From positions 1 to 64,000 of the forward strand of contig JAOXFI010000021.1 of NCBI GenBank assembly GCA_029232285.1: 64,000 bases of DNA, in the 5' to 3' direction. This stretch comes from Agmasoma carcini (nom. nud.). Its lineage: Eukaryota > Microsporidia > Thelohaniidae. The notes beneath the pieces are model-generated. The model searched no databases. It was not told where the DNA came from and worked only from the letters and a program-made list of their open reading frames with translations. This document shows positions 20,640 through 31,481 of the stretch, one piece after another (positions within the stretch are counted from its first letter, which is position 1; each line of letters begins with the position of its first letter). The translations under genes and the position numbers were made by a program.

Positions 20640-20995
20640 TGACTGACCTCACTGCCCTGATCTGGCATGGCTATGACTGATGAACTATGAGTAACTAACT
20701 AACTATGAGTAACTAACTAACTAACTAACTATGAGTAACTAACTAACTAACTAACTATGACTAACTATCTGACTAACTAACTATGACTAACTATCTGACT
20801 AACTAACTATGAGTAACTAACTAACTAACTAACTATGAGTAACTAACTAACTAACTAACTATGAGTAACTAACTAACTAACTAACTATCTAACTAACTAA
20901 CTATGACTAACTATCTGACTAACTATCTGACTAACTAACTATGACTAACTATCTGACTAACTAACTATGACTAACTATCTGACTAATACACACGT
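20640..20995 (+). repeat. CTAA/CTGA tetranucleotide array upstream of 14-3-3
   Basis: About 350 bp of CTAA units interrupted in a regular way by CTATGAGTAA, CTATGACTAA and CTATCTGA, so longer units of about 24-30 bp recur. The array ends about 100 bp before the 14-3-3 ATG. The upstream edge (20,615-20,690) is a degenerate, more GC-rich version of the same motif. Confidence 0.9.
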
Positions 20996-21093
20996 CTCAT
21001 ATCTACCAACCAATGAAACAAACAACTTCTCCAACCAAATTACCCTCTTGAAACACCATAACAATTATAAATAATAAAAAAAATTTTCCAACC

Positions 21094-21891
21094 ATGCCTA
21101 ACCTTGATTCCAATGAATTGGACGACGAACTATACATAGCCCAACTCTATGATCGTTCAGAACAGTATCAACCCATGGCAGACTGCATGAAAAGAGTCTT
21201 AAAGAAACTAAAAGACCTAAACAAACCCATCTCTATAAGCACTAGAAACTACTTCTCAGTCGCCTATAAAAATATTGTCGGTGATAAAAGATCAGCATAT
21301 AGAGTCTTAATCTCTATCAGAGACAAGGCAATTGAAGACAAAGACAAGTTACATATCTTAGACGATTTAATATCATCCTTAGCTTCAACTCTATCTGAAT
21401 ATTGCAACGAGGTCCTTCAATTGATAGACGAATATATCCTTAACGATTCTATTCCGGTCGAAGGGGACACAAAACAGCAAAATCAACATAAGGTCTTCTT
21501 CCTTAAGTTGAAGGGTGACTATTATCGTTATATAGCTGAGGTTTCTGATGAAAGCAAGCAAAACGAGATAGCTCTAAAGGCTAAGGCTTGCTATGATGAA
21601 GGAACCAAAATCTCTAGGAGTCTTGATTCTACTGACCCAATAAGGTTAGGTCTTGATCTGAACTTTTCTGTATTATACTTTGAAATTTTTAACGATCCAA
21701 CTTCAGCAACTGAAATTGCTCGTAAGTCCTTTGATGAAGCAATTCCTTATCTGGACACAATTGTTGATGACTGCTACAGAGATTCTACTCTCATATTACA
21801 GTTGTTACGAGATAATATTACATTATGGACTCATAAGAACAATTCAGCTCATGCTGTAGATGATAAAACCACTGATACTACTGAGGATTAA
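21094..21891 (+). CDS. BMH1: 14-3-3 protein
   Basis: A 265-residue 14-3-3 adaptor that binds phosphoserine/phosphothreonine peptides as a dimer. Family landmarks are RNYFSVAYKNIVGDKRSAYR, FFLKLKGDYYRYIAE, GLDLNFSVLYFEI and LILQLLRDNITLW. The phosphopeptide pocket residues Lys, Arg and Arg-Tyr are in place. The length is normal. Codons end in C more often than in neighbouring genes, which suggests high expression. The ATG follows AAATTTTCCAACC, and the stop lies in GATTAATAAAA, which also forms a polyadenylation signal. Confidence 0.96.
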   Translation: MPNLDSNELDDELYIAQLYDRSEQYQPMADCMKRVLKKLKDLNKPISISTRNYFSVAYKNIVGDKRSAYRVLISIRDKAIEDKDKLHILDDLISSLASTLSEYCNEVLQLIDEYILNDSIPVEGDTKQQNQHKVFFLKLKGDYYRYIAEVSDESKQNEIALKAKACYDEGTKISRSLDSTDPIRLGLDLNFSVLYFEIFNDPTSATEIARKSFDEAIPYLDTIVDDCYRDSTLILQLLRDNITLWTHKNNSAHAVDDKTTDTTED

Positions 21892-22130
21892 TAAAAATAT
21901 TATATTTCTTCTTTTATGTGTTATTATTTTAATATTTATATTGTAGAAGTATGTGTTCTTACAGTGTACGAAAACACACCCACTTTGGACTAATTTTATG
22001 TTATTTTTTACTACCTAAAATAAATAATTCGGATATCAAAAATTAATGATTTTTGAACCCCCCTCCCTCCCCCTCTGCAATCATCATCTAAAATAAATAG
22101 TAAAATTCATTTATTTCTTTTAATTAAATA

Positions 22131-23348
22131 TTATTTGTTTAAATCTTTCAATGCTTCAATCCTTTCTTCATCTAATCCTATTTTCTTTTCACCAAATGAT
22201 TCAACCATTTGAGAAACACTTTGCACTTTAAATTGTATACGTCGTAAAATAGCCTCATCAATGACCTTCTCAAGTCGTGCAAACTTCCTCCTCTCAATCA
22301 ATACCTGATCATTAGCCCTTTGTGCTGCATATTTAAGCAATTCAGTAGGTACACTATTACCCTTATTTAGCATATAATTATCTAAATCACCCAAAACATA
22401 CTTAGAAACATCAGCAGCTATTTTAGGAGATACAAAAGACGAAACATAACTAATAAATGCAGTCAAACAATTAGAAAACTTACTAAAAACTTCTAACTTA
22501 AAAATAGGAATGCTATCAAAGAGGGACATTCTCAGAAAATGAAATATGCATTCTTCAGGCGTTCTATTAAGCTGTGCTCCAACATAAGCCCAGTCATCAC
22601 CAAAAGTTTCTATATTTTTAAGAAGGACATACTCGTCATGTTTAGACCAGATTGAAGAAACCAATCGTTTGGTGATTCTATGAAAATTTTTAGGTTCAAG
22701 TTCTAACGAAGAAGGGTAAGATTGATTAACATAACACCTTTCACATATCAAAAACAAGGATGTTGTAAAATACAGGGCCGTCTCACCACAGCTGCAATGA
22801 CTAGAGCCTAATATATGAGGGCTCAGATACCTTTCCTTAACATAGTTAGAATATTTTCTGTGTAAAAAGAGAGAATCATTGGCCGGTCCTACGTTATAAA
22901 TATCATCCTCACTTTCTGACTCCTCCTCTGAGCTACTAAGCATTTTCTTCCTCTCCACAAAAGATTCTGGGTTTTTATAGTCATAGCAAAAGTTTTCCAT
23001 ATCATCTAGTGCGTACTTAAGACCATCAGCATAATTGATGGCCTTCTCGTATTCCAGTAGGTTAAAAATCTCCACTAGGCTATAAAAGTCATTGACTATA
23101 TCAAAGCACTCTGACATTAATATTTTTCTATTTAAAGTTAAGTATCGATCTATAATAGCTTTTCTTATTTCTTCGTAGTTCGGAATGTCCAAATGCTTAA
23201 TTGGAGATTTTGTCAATGAGAATTTAGATTTGGCTGAAATGGTTGGCTCTACACGACATTCCTTGTCTCTAGGTGCTCTGTATTGTGGATCATTGATGTT
23301 TTCTGGATGAATAACTACTCTAACTGGCTTCGGATACAAATTTTTCAT
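22131..23348 (-). CDS. RSC8: SWI3/RSC8-family chromatin remodeller subunit
   Basis: A 405-residue protein with a degenerate SWIRM domain at about residues 55-108 (EIRKAIIDRYLTLNRKILMS). A small zinc-binding knuckle follows with C185, C187, C202 and C205, and then a SANT domain at 234-278 (SIWSKHDEYVLLKNIETFGD, then RTPEECIFHFLRM). The segment after SANT (LTAFISYVSSFVSPKIAADV) matches the helical region of RSC8/SMARCC, and the C-terminus is a coiled coil. SWI3-type proteins form the dimeric core of SWI/SNF or RSC remodellers. Yeast RSC8 has 557 residues. ADA2 shares ZZ and SANT domains, but the order and the HFLRM motif favour SWI3. The ATG follows TTTTTCCCCAA. Confidence 0.8.
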   Translation of the reverse strand: MKNLYPKPVRVVIHPENINDPQYRAPRDKECRVEPTISAKSKFSLTKSPIKHLDIPNYEEIRKAIIDRYLTLNRKILMSECFDIVNDFYSLVEIFNLLEYEKAINYADGLKYALDDMENFCYDYKNPESFVERKKMLSSSEEESESEDDIYNVGPANDSLFLHRKYSNYVKERYLSPHILGSSHCSCGETALYFTTSLFLICERCYVNQSYPSSLELEPKNFHRITKRLVSSIWSKHDEYVLLKNIETFGDDWAYVGAQLNRTPEECIFHFLRMSLFDSIPIFKLEVFSKFSNCLTAFISYVSSFVSPKIAADVSKYVLGDLDNYMLNKGNSVPTELLKYAAQRANDQVLIERRKFARLEKVIDEAILRRIQFKVQSVSQMVESFGEKKIGLDEERIEALKDLNK

Positions 23349-23793
23349 TTGGGGAAAAATTGAGAAAATGAAATTTATAAGAATTTAAATGTCATGCATG
23401 AATTTACTTGTAGTGAAATGATTTGTGAATTTTATAGTTGATTATTTAAAATTTTTATTTTTTTAGAACAATTCAACTAAAAAATATAAAAATATGTCAA
23501 TATACGTTAATATTTGGCATTAACAGTATATTAAGAGTAAAAACTATATATAGAGCATCATATTAATACCTCTAGGGTATATATCAATTGTATATAGTGA
23601 TTTTTAGTAAGATATATTTATATCAATATTATTAATTATAGAAGTAATAGGAGTGTATTTAATGTGATATTATCATATATCAACGTTAAATTTGTATATT
23701 TAGATTATTTATAGTTGTTTATTCATAATTAGCACATCAAATCTTATTTTTATAATATTTTTGACTTATATTGATAAAAATTTTGTTTTATCT
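23349..23793. other. Divergent intergenic region
   Basis: AT-rich spacer between the SWI3-like gene (minus) and NAD kinase (plus). I see no RNA gene, repeat array or coding remnant. Both promoters must lie here. Confidence 0.5.
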
Positions 23794-24468
23794 ATGGCTA
23801 GAGTATTCTATAAGGAAAGGAATGATCTAACTGAATATTTAGAGAGTAAACATAAGGATTCGAAGTCTTTATTTATAGTTGGTGGTGATGGAACATACTT
23901 AAAAGCTTTATCAGCATATGGATATGGAGAAATACCTGATGTATATGCTTTTAACAAGGGTAACGTTGGTTTTTTGTTACCACTTCCTCCAAATAATAAA
24001 ATATTGGAGAAAAGCTTAAATTTTATTGTACGAAGACGACTTTTACTTAAATCCCATGATAAGCTGCTAAGTAATGAACTTGTGATCAGAAGCAAAGATT
24101 TCAGGCTTAATACATTCAGAATAAAAATAAATGGAACAGATTTGACCTTGAAAGGTGATGCCTTAATAATTTCTACTAAAAGTGGATCAACAGGATATAA
24201 TTCATCTGCGGATGGTCCTGTTCTTTTGACAGATTGTATTGTTATAAATGTTGTATCGCCAAATAGATGCATGTTTAAGCCAATGGTGTTAGATTTTAAT
24301 TCAGAAATAAGTATTTTTAGTAATAATTGTGTTGGTTATTGTGATTCAAGTGAGGTTACTGGTGATTTTTATTTAGTAAATGGTGGTGACTCTTATAAAG
24401 TAGCTGTTGATGATGGATATAATGAAATAAAACAACTTGAATCACAATTTTACTTAAATAAACTATAA
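23794..24468 (+). CDS. NAD kinase
   Basis: A 224-residue ATP-NAD kinase, making NADP from NAD. It has the diphosphate-binding GGDGT at residues 30-34, NKGNVGFLLP at about 54-63, and GDALIISTKSGSTGYNSSADGPV-like sequence at 121-143 (family form GDGxIxxTPTGSTAYxxSAGGP). The open frame reaches back to a TTG at 23761, but the only upstream-most ATG is 23794, giving MARVFYKE. It is shorter than fungal UTR1 or POS5 because N- and C-terminal extensions are absent. The SAGGP Gly is replaced by Asp, a mild deviation. Confidence 0.88.
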   Translation: MARVFYKERNDLTEYLESKHKDSKSLFIVGGDGTYLKALSAYGYGEIPDVYAFNKGNVGFLLPLPPNNKILEKSLNFIVRRRLLLKSHDKLLSNELVIRSKDFRLNTFRIKINGTDLTLKGDALIISTKSGSTGYNSSADGPVLLTDCIVINVVSPNRCMFKPMVLDFNSEISIFSNNCVGYCDSSEVTGDFYLVNGGDSYKVAVDDGYNEIKQLESQFYLNKL

Positions 24469-24885
24469 AATATATATATATTTTTATAATTTGTATATAT
24501 CAATATTAACAATATTTAAATTGGCTAGTATATGTCTAAATTGTATCTATTATTATTTTTGTTGATTTTTATATGTCATTTTTAATAAAAATTGTGATAT
24601 TTTGTTTGTTTTGTTATCAATAAAATATTTGATGTAGAGTTCTAATCTCACATAATCCAATATTTTTGTTATATTTTAATATATCAATCCTTATCATATT
24701 GATTTTTATATTTATAGTAAACAACAGCCAAATCTTATATATTAATAATCAATAAATCAATGATTAAATCATTTCTACTATAATAACGCTTATTATAGTT
24801 GTTTTAATGCACAAATTATGATGTAATTGATCCTTTTATAATATATCAAAATTTTTGTATAAATTGTTTTGAATTTTAAAAAATT
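24469..24885. other. Intergenic region upstream of the first MscS gene
   Basis: About 415 bp of AT-rich DNA. Stretches like TTTATAATATATCAA and TATATATCAAT recur loosely. No gene, RNA or array is evident. Confidence 0.5.
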
Positions 24886-26493
24886 ATGTATGATGAAGAT
24901 TTAAAGATCAAAGGTCTATCAAACAAAATACTTAACACAAGTCTTTATGACAAGCAAAAGATTGAAATAAGTAAACCTTCTAAGGTTTTATTGTTTATAT
25001 CCCTGATCACATCTATCATATGTATTTTTCTTTCATATGATCTTTATATAACTCAAATAGAACCAGATTTGCACATGCTAATTCAAAAAAATACATTAGC
25101 AATGTTTGAAATTATTTTATATCTTCTCATTTCACTTGCAATTATATGCTTGTTATATTTTATTATTGGAGTAATGATTCTGTTAGCAAAAAATGATGTT
25201 GATCAATCCCCAATAAGACTGTTTGTTTATCTTAACTACAATAAAATTTGTCTTACAGTTCTTTTTATTATCATATCTGGTCTTTTATACTTCTATGAGC
25301 TTTATAGTGCTAAGGTTAGATGTACTTCTATTGATAACAAAATTGAAATTATACAAAAGGTTCATAATCTTACAGAAAGTGATGTGGAAATGCTTAAATC
25401 TTTAAGTTATAAAGATAAAATACAAAAAATATTTATTTCTATAACATTAGCAACATCAGCAGCATGTCTTATCATCATTTTAGAGAATTTTGTTATATTT
25501 TATATTGACTTTTATCTCAAAAACAACTTTTTCATGAAAAGAATAAAAGAGTCTGATAAAAGTATAAATATATTGAAAAGTCTTAACTCTAAATTAAATG
25601 AAGAGCTTGTGAGTTTTGACTCATATTTAAATCACTTGTTTAGATTTTTAAGTGAAGACAACGAATCTATATCAAAATCAAGATTTATAGAAATTTTCGG
25701 ATTTGAAGCAGGAAATGAAATTTACAATAAAATTGAATCTTTTGATTCAAAAGAACATAAAATAGATTTTGATGATTTTGAAAATGCTTATTTAGGGATT
25801 TTAAGGGAGAAATACAGAATTATGAGATCAATTGATGGAAAAACTAATATTTTGGACAGAGTCACTCTTCTGCTGCACTTTATGTTTTATCCAGTTTGTA
25901 TTTTAGTGTTTTGTTCTGTATTTGGACATGGGAAGCAGGCTGTTAGTGTTGTGACTGCACTTTTTGGTTTTATGGTGTCCCTTAGCTTTGTATTTGGTTC
26001 TTATATATCGAATATGTTTGAAAGTATTATTTTTATTTTATTTGTTCGTCCTTTTGACTTTGGAGACAAGATTTTGTTTAATAATGAAGAATTTCATGTT
26101 GAAGAAAGTGGTTTGTTGTTTTCTACATTGTTAAGCAAGTCTCTTTATAAAAGTGTGCCTAATTTTTTGCTTAAAGGGGTGATTATTACTAATTTAAGAA
26201 AATCAAAAAATATGGAAGAAATTTATAGATTTAGGTTTATACATAAGAATTATGAAGCAAAAGAAGGTGAATTAAAGCTTGAAGTACGTAAATTTATAAA
26301 TTGTAACTCTAAATACGTAGGACAATGTTTTAACTTTTATGATTATAGAATTGATGGTGAATATATTGATTTAAAGGTTAAAATTAGTATTAATATAAGA
26401 TACATTGATAGTAGAAGGGTATTAGCAAGGAGAGATTGGTTGACATTGCAGATTTATAAAATTATTGATGGTGTTGGGCTAGAAAGAAAATAA
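24886..26493 (+). CDS. MscS-like mechanosensitive channel, paralogue 1
   Basis: A 535-residue membrane protein of the eukaryotic (Msy1/Msy2-like) MscS family. Predicted membrane segments lie at about residues 25-50, 65-100, 115-140 and 180-205, plus a pair at about 325-375 before the pore domain. Between them is an EF-hand-like region (about 255-310, ending FDDFENAYLGILREKYRIM). The MscS core is FVFGSYISNMFESIIFILF followed by VRPFDFGDKI. A closely related gene starts 5 kb further on. Such channels release solutes and ions on membrane tension; the relevant membrane in a microsporidian is not known from the sequence. Confidence 0.82.
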   Translation: MYDEDLKIKGLSNKILNTSLYDKQKIEISKPSKVLLFISLITSIICIFLSYDLYITQIEPDLHMLIQKNTLAMFEIILYLLISLAIICLLYFIIGVMILLAKNDVDQSPIRLFVYLNYNKICLTVLFIIISGLLYFYELYSAKVRCTSIDNKIEIIQKVHNLTESDVEMLKSLSYKDKIQKIFISITLATSAACLIIILENFVIFYIDFYLKNNFFMKRIKESDKSINILKSLNSKLNEELVSFDSYLNHLFRFLSEDNESISKSRFIEIFGFEAGNEIYNKIESFDSKEHKIDFDDFENAYLGILREKYRIMRSIDGKTNILDRVTLLLHFMFYPVCILVFCSVFGHGKQAVSVVTALFGFMVSLSFVFGSYISNMFESIIFILFVRPFDFGDKILFNNEEFHVEESGLLFSTLLSKSLYKSVPNFLLKGVIITNLRKSKNMEEIYRFRFIHKNYEAKEGELKLEVRKFINCNSKYVGQCFNFYDYRIDGEYIDLKVKISINIRYIDSRRVLARRDWLTLQIYKIIDGVGLERK

Positions 26494-26643
26494 ATATGTT
26501 TGAAAAATTGAATTTTATAATAATAAATGTTTTTGATAAAATATTGATCTATAAAGAAATATAATTATATGTAAAAAAATATTTTTCTATTACAACTAAC
26601 TAACTTTAAATAAAGTTAAATAATTTTATATAACTTATTTTAT

Positions 26644-26763
26644 AATTACGGCCATATCTACTGTAAATTACCAGTACTCATCAGAACACTGAAGTCAAGA
26701 CAGTACGAGCTTAATTAAGTACTAAGACGAGCGATCACTTGGGAACATTAAGTGCTGTATTTT
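26644..26763 (+). rRNA. 5S ribosomal RNA, copy 2
   Basis: Identical over 120 nt to the copy at 9100-9219 but on the plus strand. The internal control region typical of 5S genes lies in the middle (around GAAGTCAAGACAGTACGAGC). A T-run directly follows the 3' end as a Pol III terminator. Flanking sequences of the two copies are not alike apart from the T-run, so the copies arose or are maintained independently of their surroundings. It lies 150 bp downstream of the first MscS gene. Confidence 0.93.
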
Positions 26764-26989
26764 TTGTCACTGTAATTTTTACGAAATTTAACATGAACTT
26801 ATTTTGGTATAATTAATAGCCAACGAATAGGAATACTTATAATTTAATAAGAGAATATTTTCAATTTATTTTTATTATTTGGTTTATCCAAAATTAAACG
26901 TTATATTATGTACGAAAATTAACTGTTAATTTTAAATTTTTTATATTTGTTAAATGTTGTAACTAATTTAGATAAATATCTTAAGCTTT

Positions 26990-27290
26990 GCAAAGGCTAG
27001 TTCAAGTGTTGGGAATTTGTTAATCTTTCTCACTCTAAAGAAATTTGTTTACAGTTGATAAACAGGTGTCCTTTCATCATTGGCAAGGAAAGGTCACTTC
27101 AAGATCTATAAGATGGTTGGTGTACTTAATAGTACTAAGCTAACTAACTAATATATATTCTTTAATGTTACTTCAGGATCTATAAGATGGTTATGTACTT
27201 AATAGTACTAAACTAACTAATATAGATTCTTTAATGTCACCATCTAGTTGGTTTAAGAAGACAATGATAATCATGTTCTTTTACGAAGTA
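26990..27290 (+). repeat. Dispersed repeat family, copy B
   Basis: This copy retains GATCTATAAGATGGTTGGTGT, ACTTAATAGTACTAAGCTAA, TTCTTTAATGTCACCATCTA and a final GACAATGATAATCATG, in the same order as the other members. A segment of about 68-75 bp containing TCAAGATCTATAAGATGG is duplicated in tandem. The 5' part is diverged. Confidence 0.55.
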
Positions 27291-28336
27291 AAAAAGTGTA
27301 TAATTATTAATTTTTAATAATAGAATGTCTATTATTACACACTTAAAAAAACTTTTCTTTGGGATTGTTTTTATTTGATGAATCATTGAAATTTACAACA
27401 TTTTGAGTATGAATTAAGTATTTTATCAATAAAACAGTATTTATTACATATTGTATCATTCGTTAGATTAATATAATAAGCCCTTTTATATCAGTACATC
27501 ATCTGAACAAAGCAGTATTTATTACATATTGAATGATTCGTAAAATCAAATATAATAAGCCCTTTTATATCAGTTCTTCGTCTGTATGTATTGACTGTTT
27601 AGTAAAAGTTAGTTAGATTATTATTGGTAGAATGATAATTTTTAGCCACAACTATAATAAAGAGTCTGATTTGTTAAATAGACTTCTTCATATAATTTTG
27701 CTTCTTTATTTCAATTATTTTTATACATTCGAGCCTGTTATAATAAAATCAGGATTCGTTATGATATGAATAAGTTTTTGAATTATTATTTTTAATCATA
27801 ATCTATTATTTAGTTCTCAACCCAATAATAATTATTTCCTTTATATCTTAAGAAAAGTACTTTTATCTAACAGTGTAAACTTTTCTATATTTCCTATTGA
27901 CATGATTGGTGTTTAAATTATCTATTAATCAATCTATATGTTCATAAGAATCCTATGAGCTTTGTATCTTAAATAAAAATCAATATTTGGTCTATTATAA
28001 ATTTTATATTTAAGATATGATCACCTGTCAAGTCCAAATAAATTGAAATATGTAACATTAATTCCTTTGATCAATATAAAATATTAAAACTAATACATCA
28101 ATATGTCACATTGACTATTCCTTCCTCTTTTATTATGACGGTTTTTTAGTTCATGTCATATATACTGCCTATATAAACCCAATTTGTTGAAATATTCATT
28201 GGGTCATTTAATAAAATTGAGAAAAAAATACACCATTGTCCAAAAAATGCATTTTATGGTAGTTAAAGTATTTATATAATGTTTAAAACACTTAGAATAA
28301 TAAAAACTGGTATATAAATGCATTAAAGGTTTAATA

Positions 28337-28467
28337 TATTAAATTTATATATAAGATACAATATTTATATATAAGATACAATATTTATATATAAGATACA
28401 ATATTTATATATAAGATACAATATTTATATATAGGATACAATATTTATATATAAGATACAATAAATA
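28337..28467 (+). repeat. 20-bp minisatellite
   Basis: About six copies of TATATATAAGATACAATATT in perfect or near-perfect tandem; one copy has AGGATAC instead of AAGATAC. It lies just beside the Tc1-like transposase relic. Confidence 0.93.
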
Positions 28468-28479
28468 TACTTTGTTATC

Positions 28480-28800
28480 TGTTTTGATAATAATTTAAAG
28501 ATATTTTATTCCAAATTCTCTCAAATTCGTTAAAGACTTCATCACCATTTTACTTCTAAAGATGCTCAATTAAGTTTATTCTGGGTGATTATTTTGGACA
28601 TTTAAACTTCTCAATGTATTTTTGCATGATTGGAGAGTCTTGTTGAAAAACAAATTTATTTATTTATTTAAAATTTATTTTTTCATCTTTTCAAATGATA
28701 ATTCATTTGATTATAATATTTTTAAGCTCAGTAGGGTTTTCAAACAGTAACACACCCTTCTATATTGAGATGAACACTTGATCTATATTTGTTGTTTATA
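28480..28800 (-). pseudogene. Tc1/mariner-like transposase fragment
   Basis: On the minus strand I read FQQDSPIMQKYIEKFKCPK, a stop, then SPRINLIEHL and NGDEVFNEFERIWNKI. This matches the C-terminal catalytic part of Tc1-type transposases (FQQDNDPKHT..., WPSQSPDLNPIEHLW). The second Asp of the catalytic triad falls in FQQD. In-frame stops and the lost Asp in SPDLNP show it is dead. The N-terminal half may continue to about 28,960, but there the match is weak. Confidence 0.6.
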
Positions 28801-29559
28801 TCTTGATATTTTCTGCATATATCTGACACAGTACTGATAGCTAAATCTATCTTATCAAGTTTCAAATTTTGGCACCTAAAGCTAAAGGAAATCATTTGAC
28901 TTTTATAAAATCTGATGCATGTTTACCCATTAACAAATATTTTTTAAATGCTTTATAAACACCTTTTTTGTAATTCCGTTTTTCCAACACTGTAAATACT
29001 TATAAATTATTTTGCTATTACTGAATTCAACTATACATATTATTGGTTGAAAATCTAACTTATGATATTTTTATTTTATTACGAGTGAAAAATAATATAT
29101 TTAACATCAATTTTATTTATTAGTGACCTTCCTTAAAATCAATGAACAATTCCTTTATTAAGAAAATAATAATTTTTATTTAATATTATAATATTTTTAT
29201 GTTATTATTCTACCTTTATTTGGATCAAGATCTATAATCTTGTTAATTTTGAAATTTTGTTTTTTCAAAATGCATTCTCTCTCGTCTGATTATTGTTATT
29301 AAAGTATCTCTTTAGTAATACAATATCCTTAACTTAAACATCTAATTTATTAAAATTGTTATCTGGTGTTTTATCATATTATTATTATATTTTTAAATGT
29401 TTATTCTTCATTTTCATCAATTGAAATAGAATTACAAAAAGGTTGAAAGTGATATCAGAATTAAAAGAATCTTCAGACAAATCATCCTTTATATTTTGTT
29501 AAAGCCCGAGTGTCTATGAAACAAATTAAATAGTGATTTGGAAGTCACATTATGAGATG

Positions 29560-29800
29560 TTATAAATCCACCTTTAGATTTTATTCTTTTAAACACTTCC
29601 CCAGTCTTTGTTTAATTGTTCTTGGTTTTGTGGATGTCTTGATCTATTATATATTAATTCAACAATAATAAATCACTTACTTGTGAAAATTATATATTTT
29701 TGTCAGAATGCAAGATTTTAGGTACTCCGTAGTGCATAAATTCTTATATTGGTTTTCTACACCACTTTTCGATCTCATAAGATATCCCCATGTATATTTA
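29560..29800 (-). pseudogene. Second degenerate integrase fragment
   Basis: The minus strand contains MHYGVPKILHSDKN and, about 75 bp further, NRSRHPQNQEQLNKDWGSV. These match the GxPxILHSDNGxEF and RPRHPQSQGxVERxN blocks of DDE integrases. Stops and frame changes lie between and after them. The 78-codon plus-strand frame at 29749-29985 is an antisense reading of the same region and not a gene. It is oriented opposite to the integrase relic near 5.6 kb. Confidence 0.5.
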
Positions 29801-30370
29801 GCATGATAACCACTATTATATTCCTTGTATCGATCGTATTTTGCCTTGAGGCACATTACTCGAAGTGGTTCAATTGTTTACATGGAGTTAAGTGTGAGCA
29901 ACCAAGATGCGATCTACTATGTTCCTCATTCAAATTTGATTTAAAAATCTATTTCATCATAACAAAATATTATCACAATACCTGATAGAAGTATAAAGAA
30001 TGTGACTTTTGTAATCTTTAAAGTTTATATATCTTCTATTGATACATTTCTAATAAATTTTTATACCTTTTAAACTATTTATATTCACATTGTAATTGGA
30101 AATATTTCTCAAGTCTGATCAATTTATTTGTCTACAACATCTTTATTGAATACGAATATTGTAAAACACTTTCAATTCACAATAGGAAATATCTTAAAAT
30201 ATTATAATTTTGATTATGACGTAAAATTTAAATTTGTACCAAGTATAGTTTTTAAAAAATTAAATAACAACTGTAGACACATTATTTAGCTAAATATTTA
30301 GTTCTATTGTAGTATAATTGCTTATGAGTTTAAAAAAATATATTTTGGCATTCCAAAAAGTGAAAGTATT

Positions 30371-30800
30371 GGAAACAACAATAATTTAATATAACAGGGT
30401 ATACTTAACTAATTGATTATCTCCAAGGTACAGATAACCTTGTTTATTCTTAGAAACAACAAATAATTTGACTATAACAGGGTATACCTAACTAATTGAT
30501 TATCTCCGAGGTACAGATAACCTTGTTTATTCTTAGAAACAATAAATAATTTGACTATAACAGGGTATACCTAACTAATTGATTATCTCCGAGGTACAGA
30601 TAACCTTGTTTATTCTGGGAAACTATTTTGCAGTCAATAGACATACACCCCTTCTTTGGGATTCGAAAATACAATGTAAATGGTGTGAAATCTAGCCCAA
30701 ACACATCCTTAGGTTAATATCTTCAAAGTTTTGGTGTTATTATACTATTTTAAGAAATATATTCTGTTATTGTTATATTCTTATCATAATGTATGATTGC
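30371..30800 (+). repeat. Dispersed repeat copy C with an 83-bp internal tandem repeat
   Basis: The unit beginning TAACAGGGTATAC recurs at 30392, 30475 and 30558, a period of 83 bp, and each includes AGATAACCTTGTTTATTCT. After the third unit the element continues with GCAGTCAATAGACATACACC and further family landmarks, ending near GTATGATTGCTATC. The 83-bp unit is thus a locally amplified 5' part of the dispersed element. Confidence 0.8.
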
Positions 30801-31169
30801 TATCCTGCCATTCATATACTCATTATTGAATCTTATATTTGATATATTCTCTCTTTTATATTAATTTTGTTCTTATTATAACAAATTTTCTTAATAATTA
30901 TATTTAAACAATAAACTTATTTATTATAATTTGTTTAAAAAAGTATAATAACACAAATCTTATATTATATGATGAAAAAAACTTATTTTTAGCTTAAAAT
31001 AAAACTACCTTGATAGTTCTTATATAAAATCTAGAACTATTTCAACTTAAATATATAAATAAAATCATTTTTAAAATTTTATCATTTTTATTAAATTATT
31101 TGTTTATTTTCTAATAAAATTATTTAAAAAATTTAATTGTATTACAATTAAAATTAGTAAATTTGATTA

Positions 31170-31400
31170 ACTAACCTTGTTAATTGATATTGACTAACTT
31201 AACTAACCTTGTTAATTGATATTGACTAACTTAACTAACCTGACTAACTAACCTAATTAACTAACTAACCTAACTAACTAACTAACTAATCTGACTAACT
31301 AATCTGACTAACTAACTAACTAACTAATCTGACTAACTAACTAACTAACTAAACTAAACTAACTAACCTGATTAACTAACCTAACTAACTAAATATATAT
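31170..31400 (+). repeat. CTAA/CTGA array upstream of the second MscS gene
   Basis: Begins with two copies of TAACCTTGTTAATTGATATTGAC and passes into CTAACTAACTAATCTGA units. It ends about 80 bp before the ATG of the downstream channel gene. Confidence 0.9.
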
Positions 31401-31481
31401 TATATTATATTTATATCTTTATATTTTTATGATTTTAATTAAAACAAACAAAAATATATTAAATTATTTCAAATTTTAAGC

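Larger units (their letters stand above)
27291..31169. other. Gene desert between 5S copy 2 and the second MscS gene
   Basis: Apart from the transposase relic, the integrase relic, the 20-bp minisatellite and repeat copy C listed separately, I find no gene in this stretch. A nearly repeated pair of about 60-70 bp with CAGTATTTATTACATATTG and AATATAATAAGCCCTTTTAT occurs at 27,430-27,580. Confidence 0.6.
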
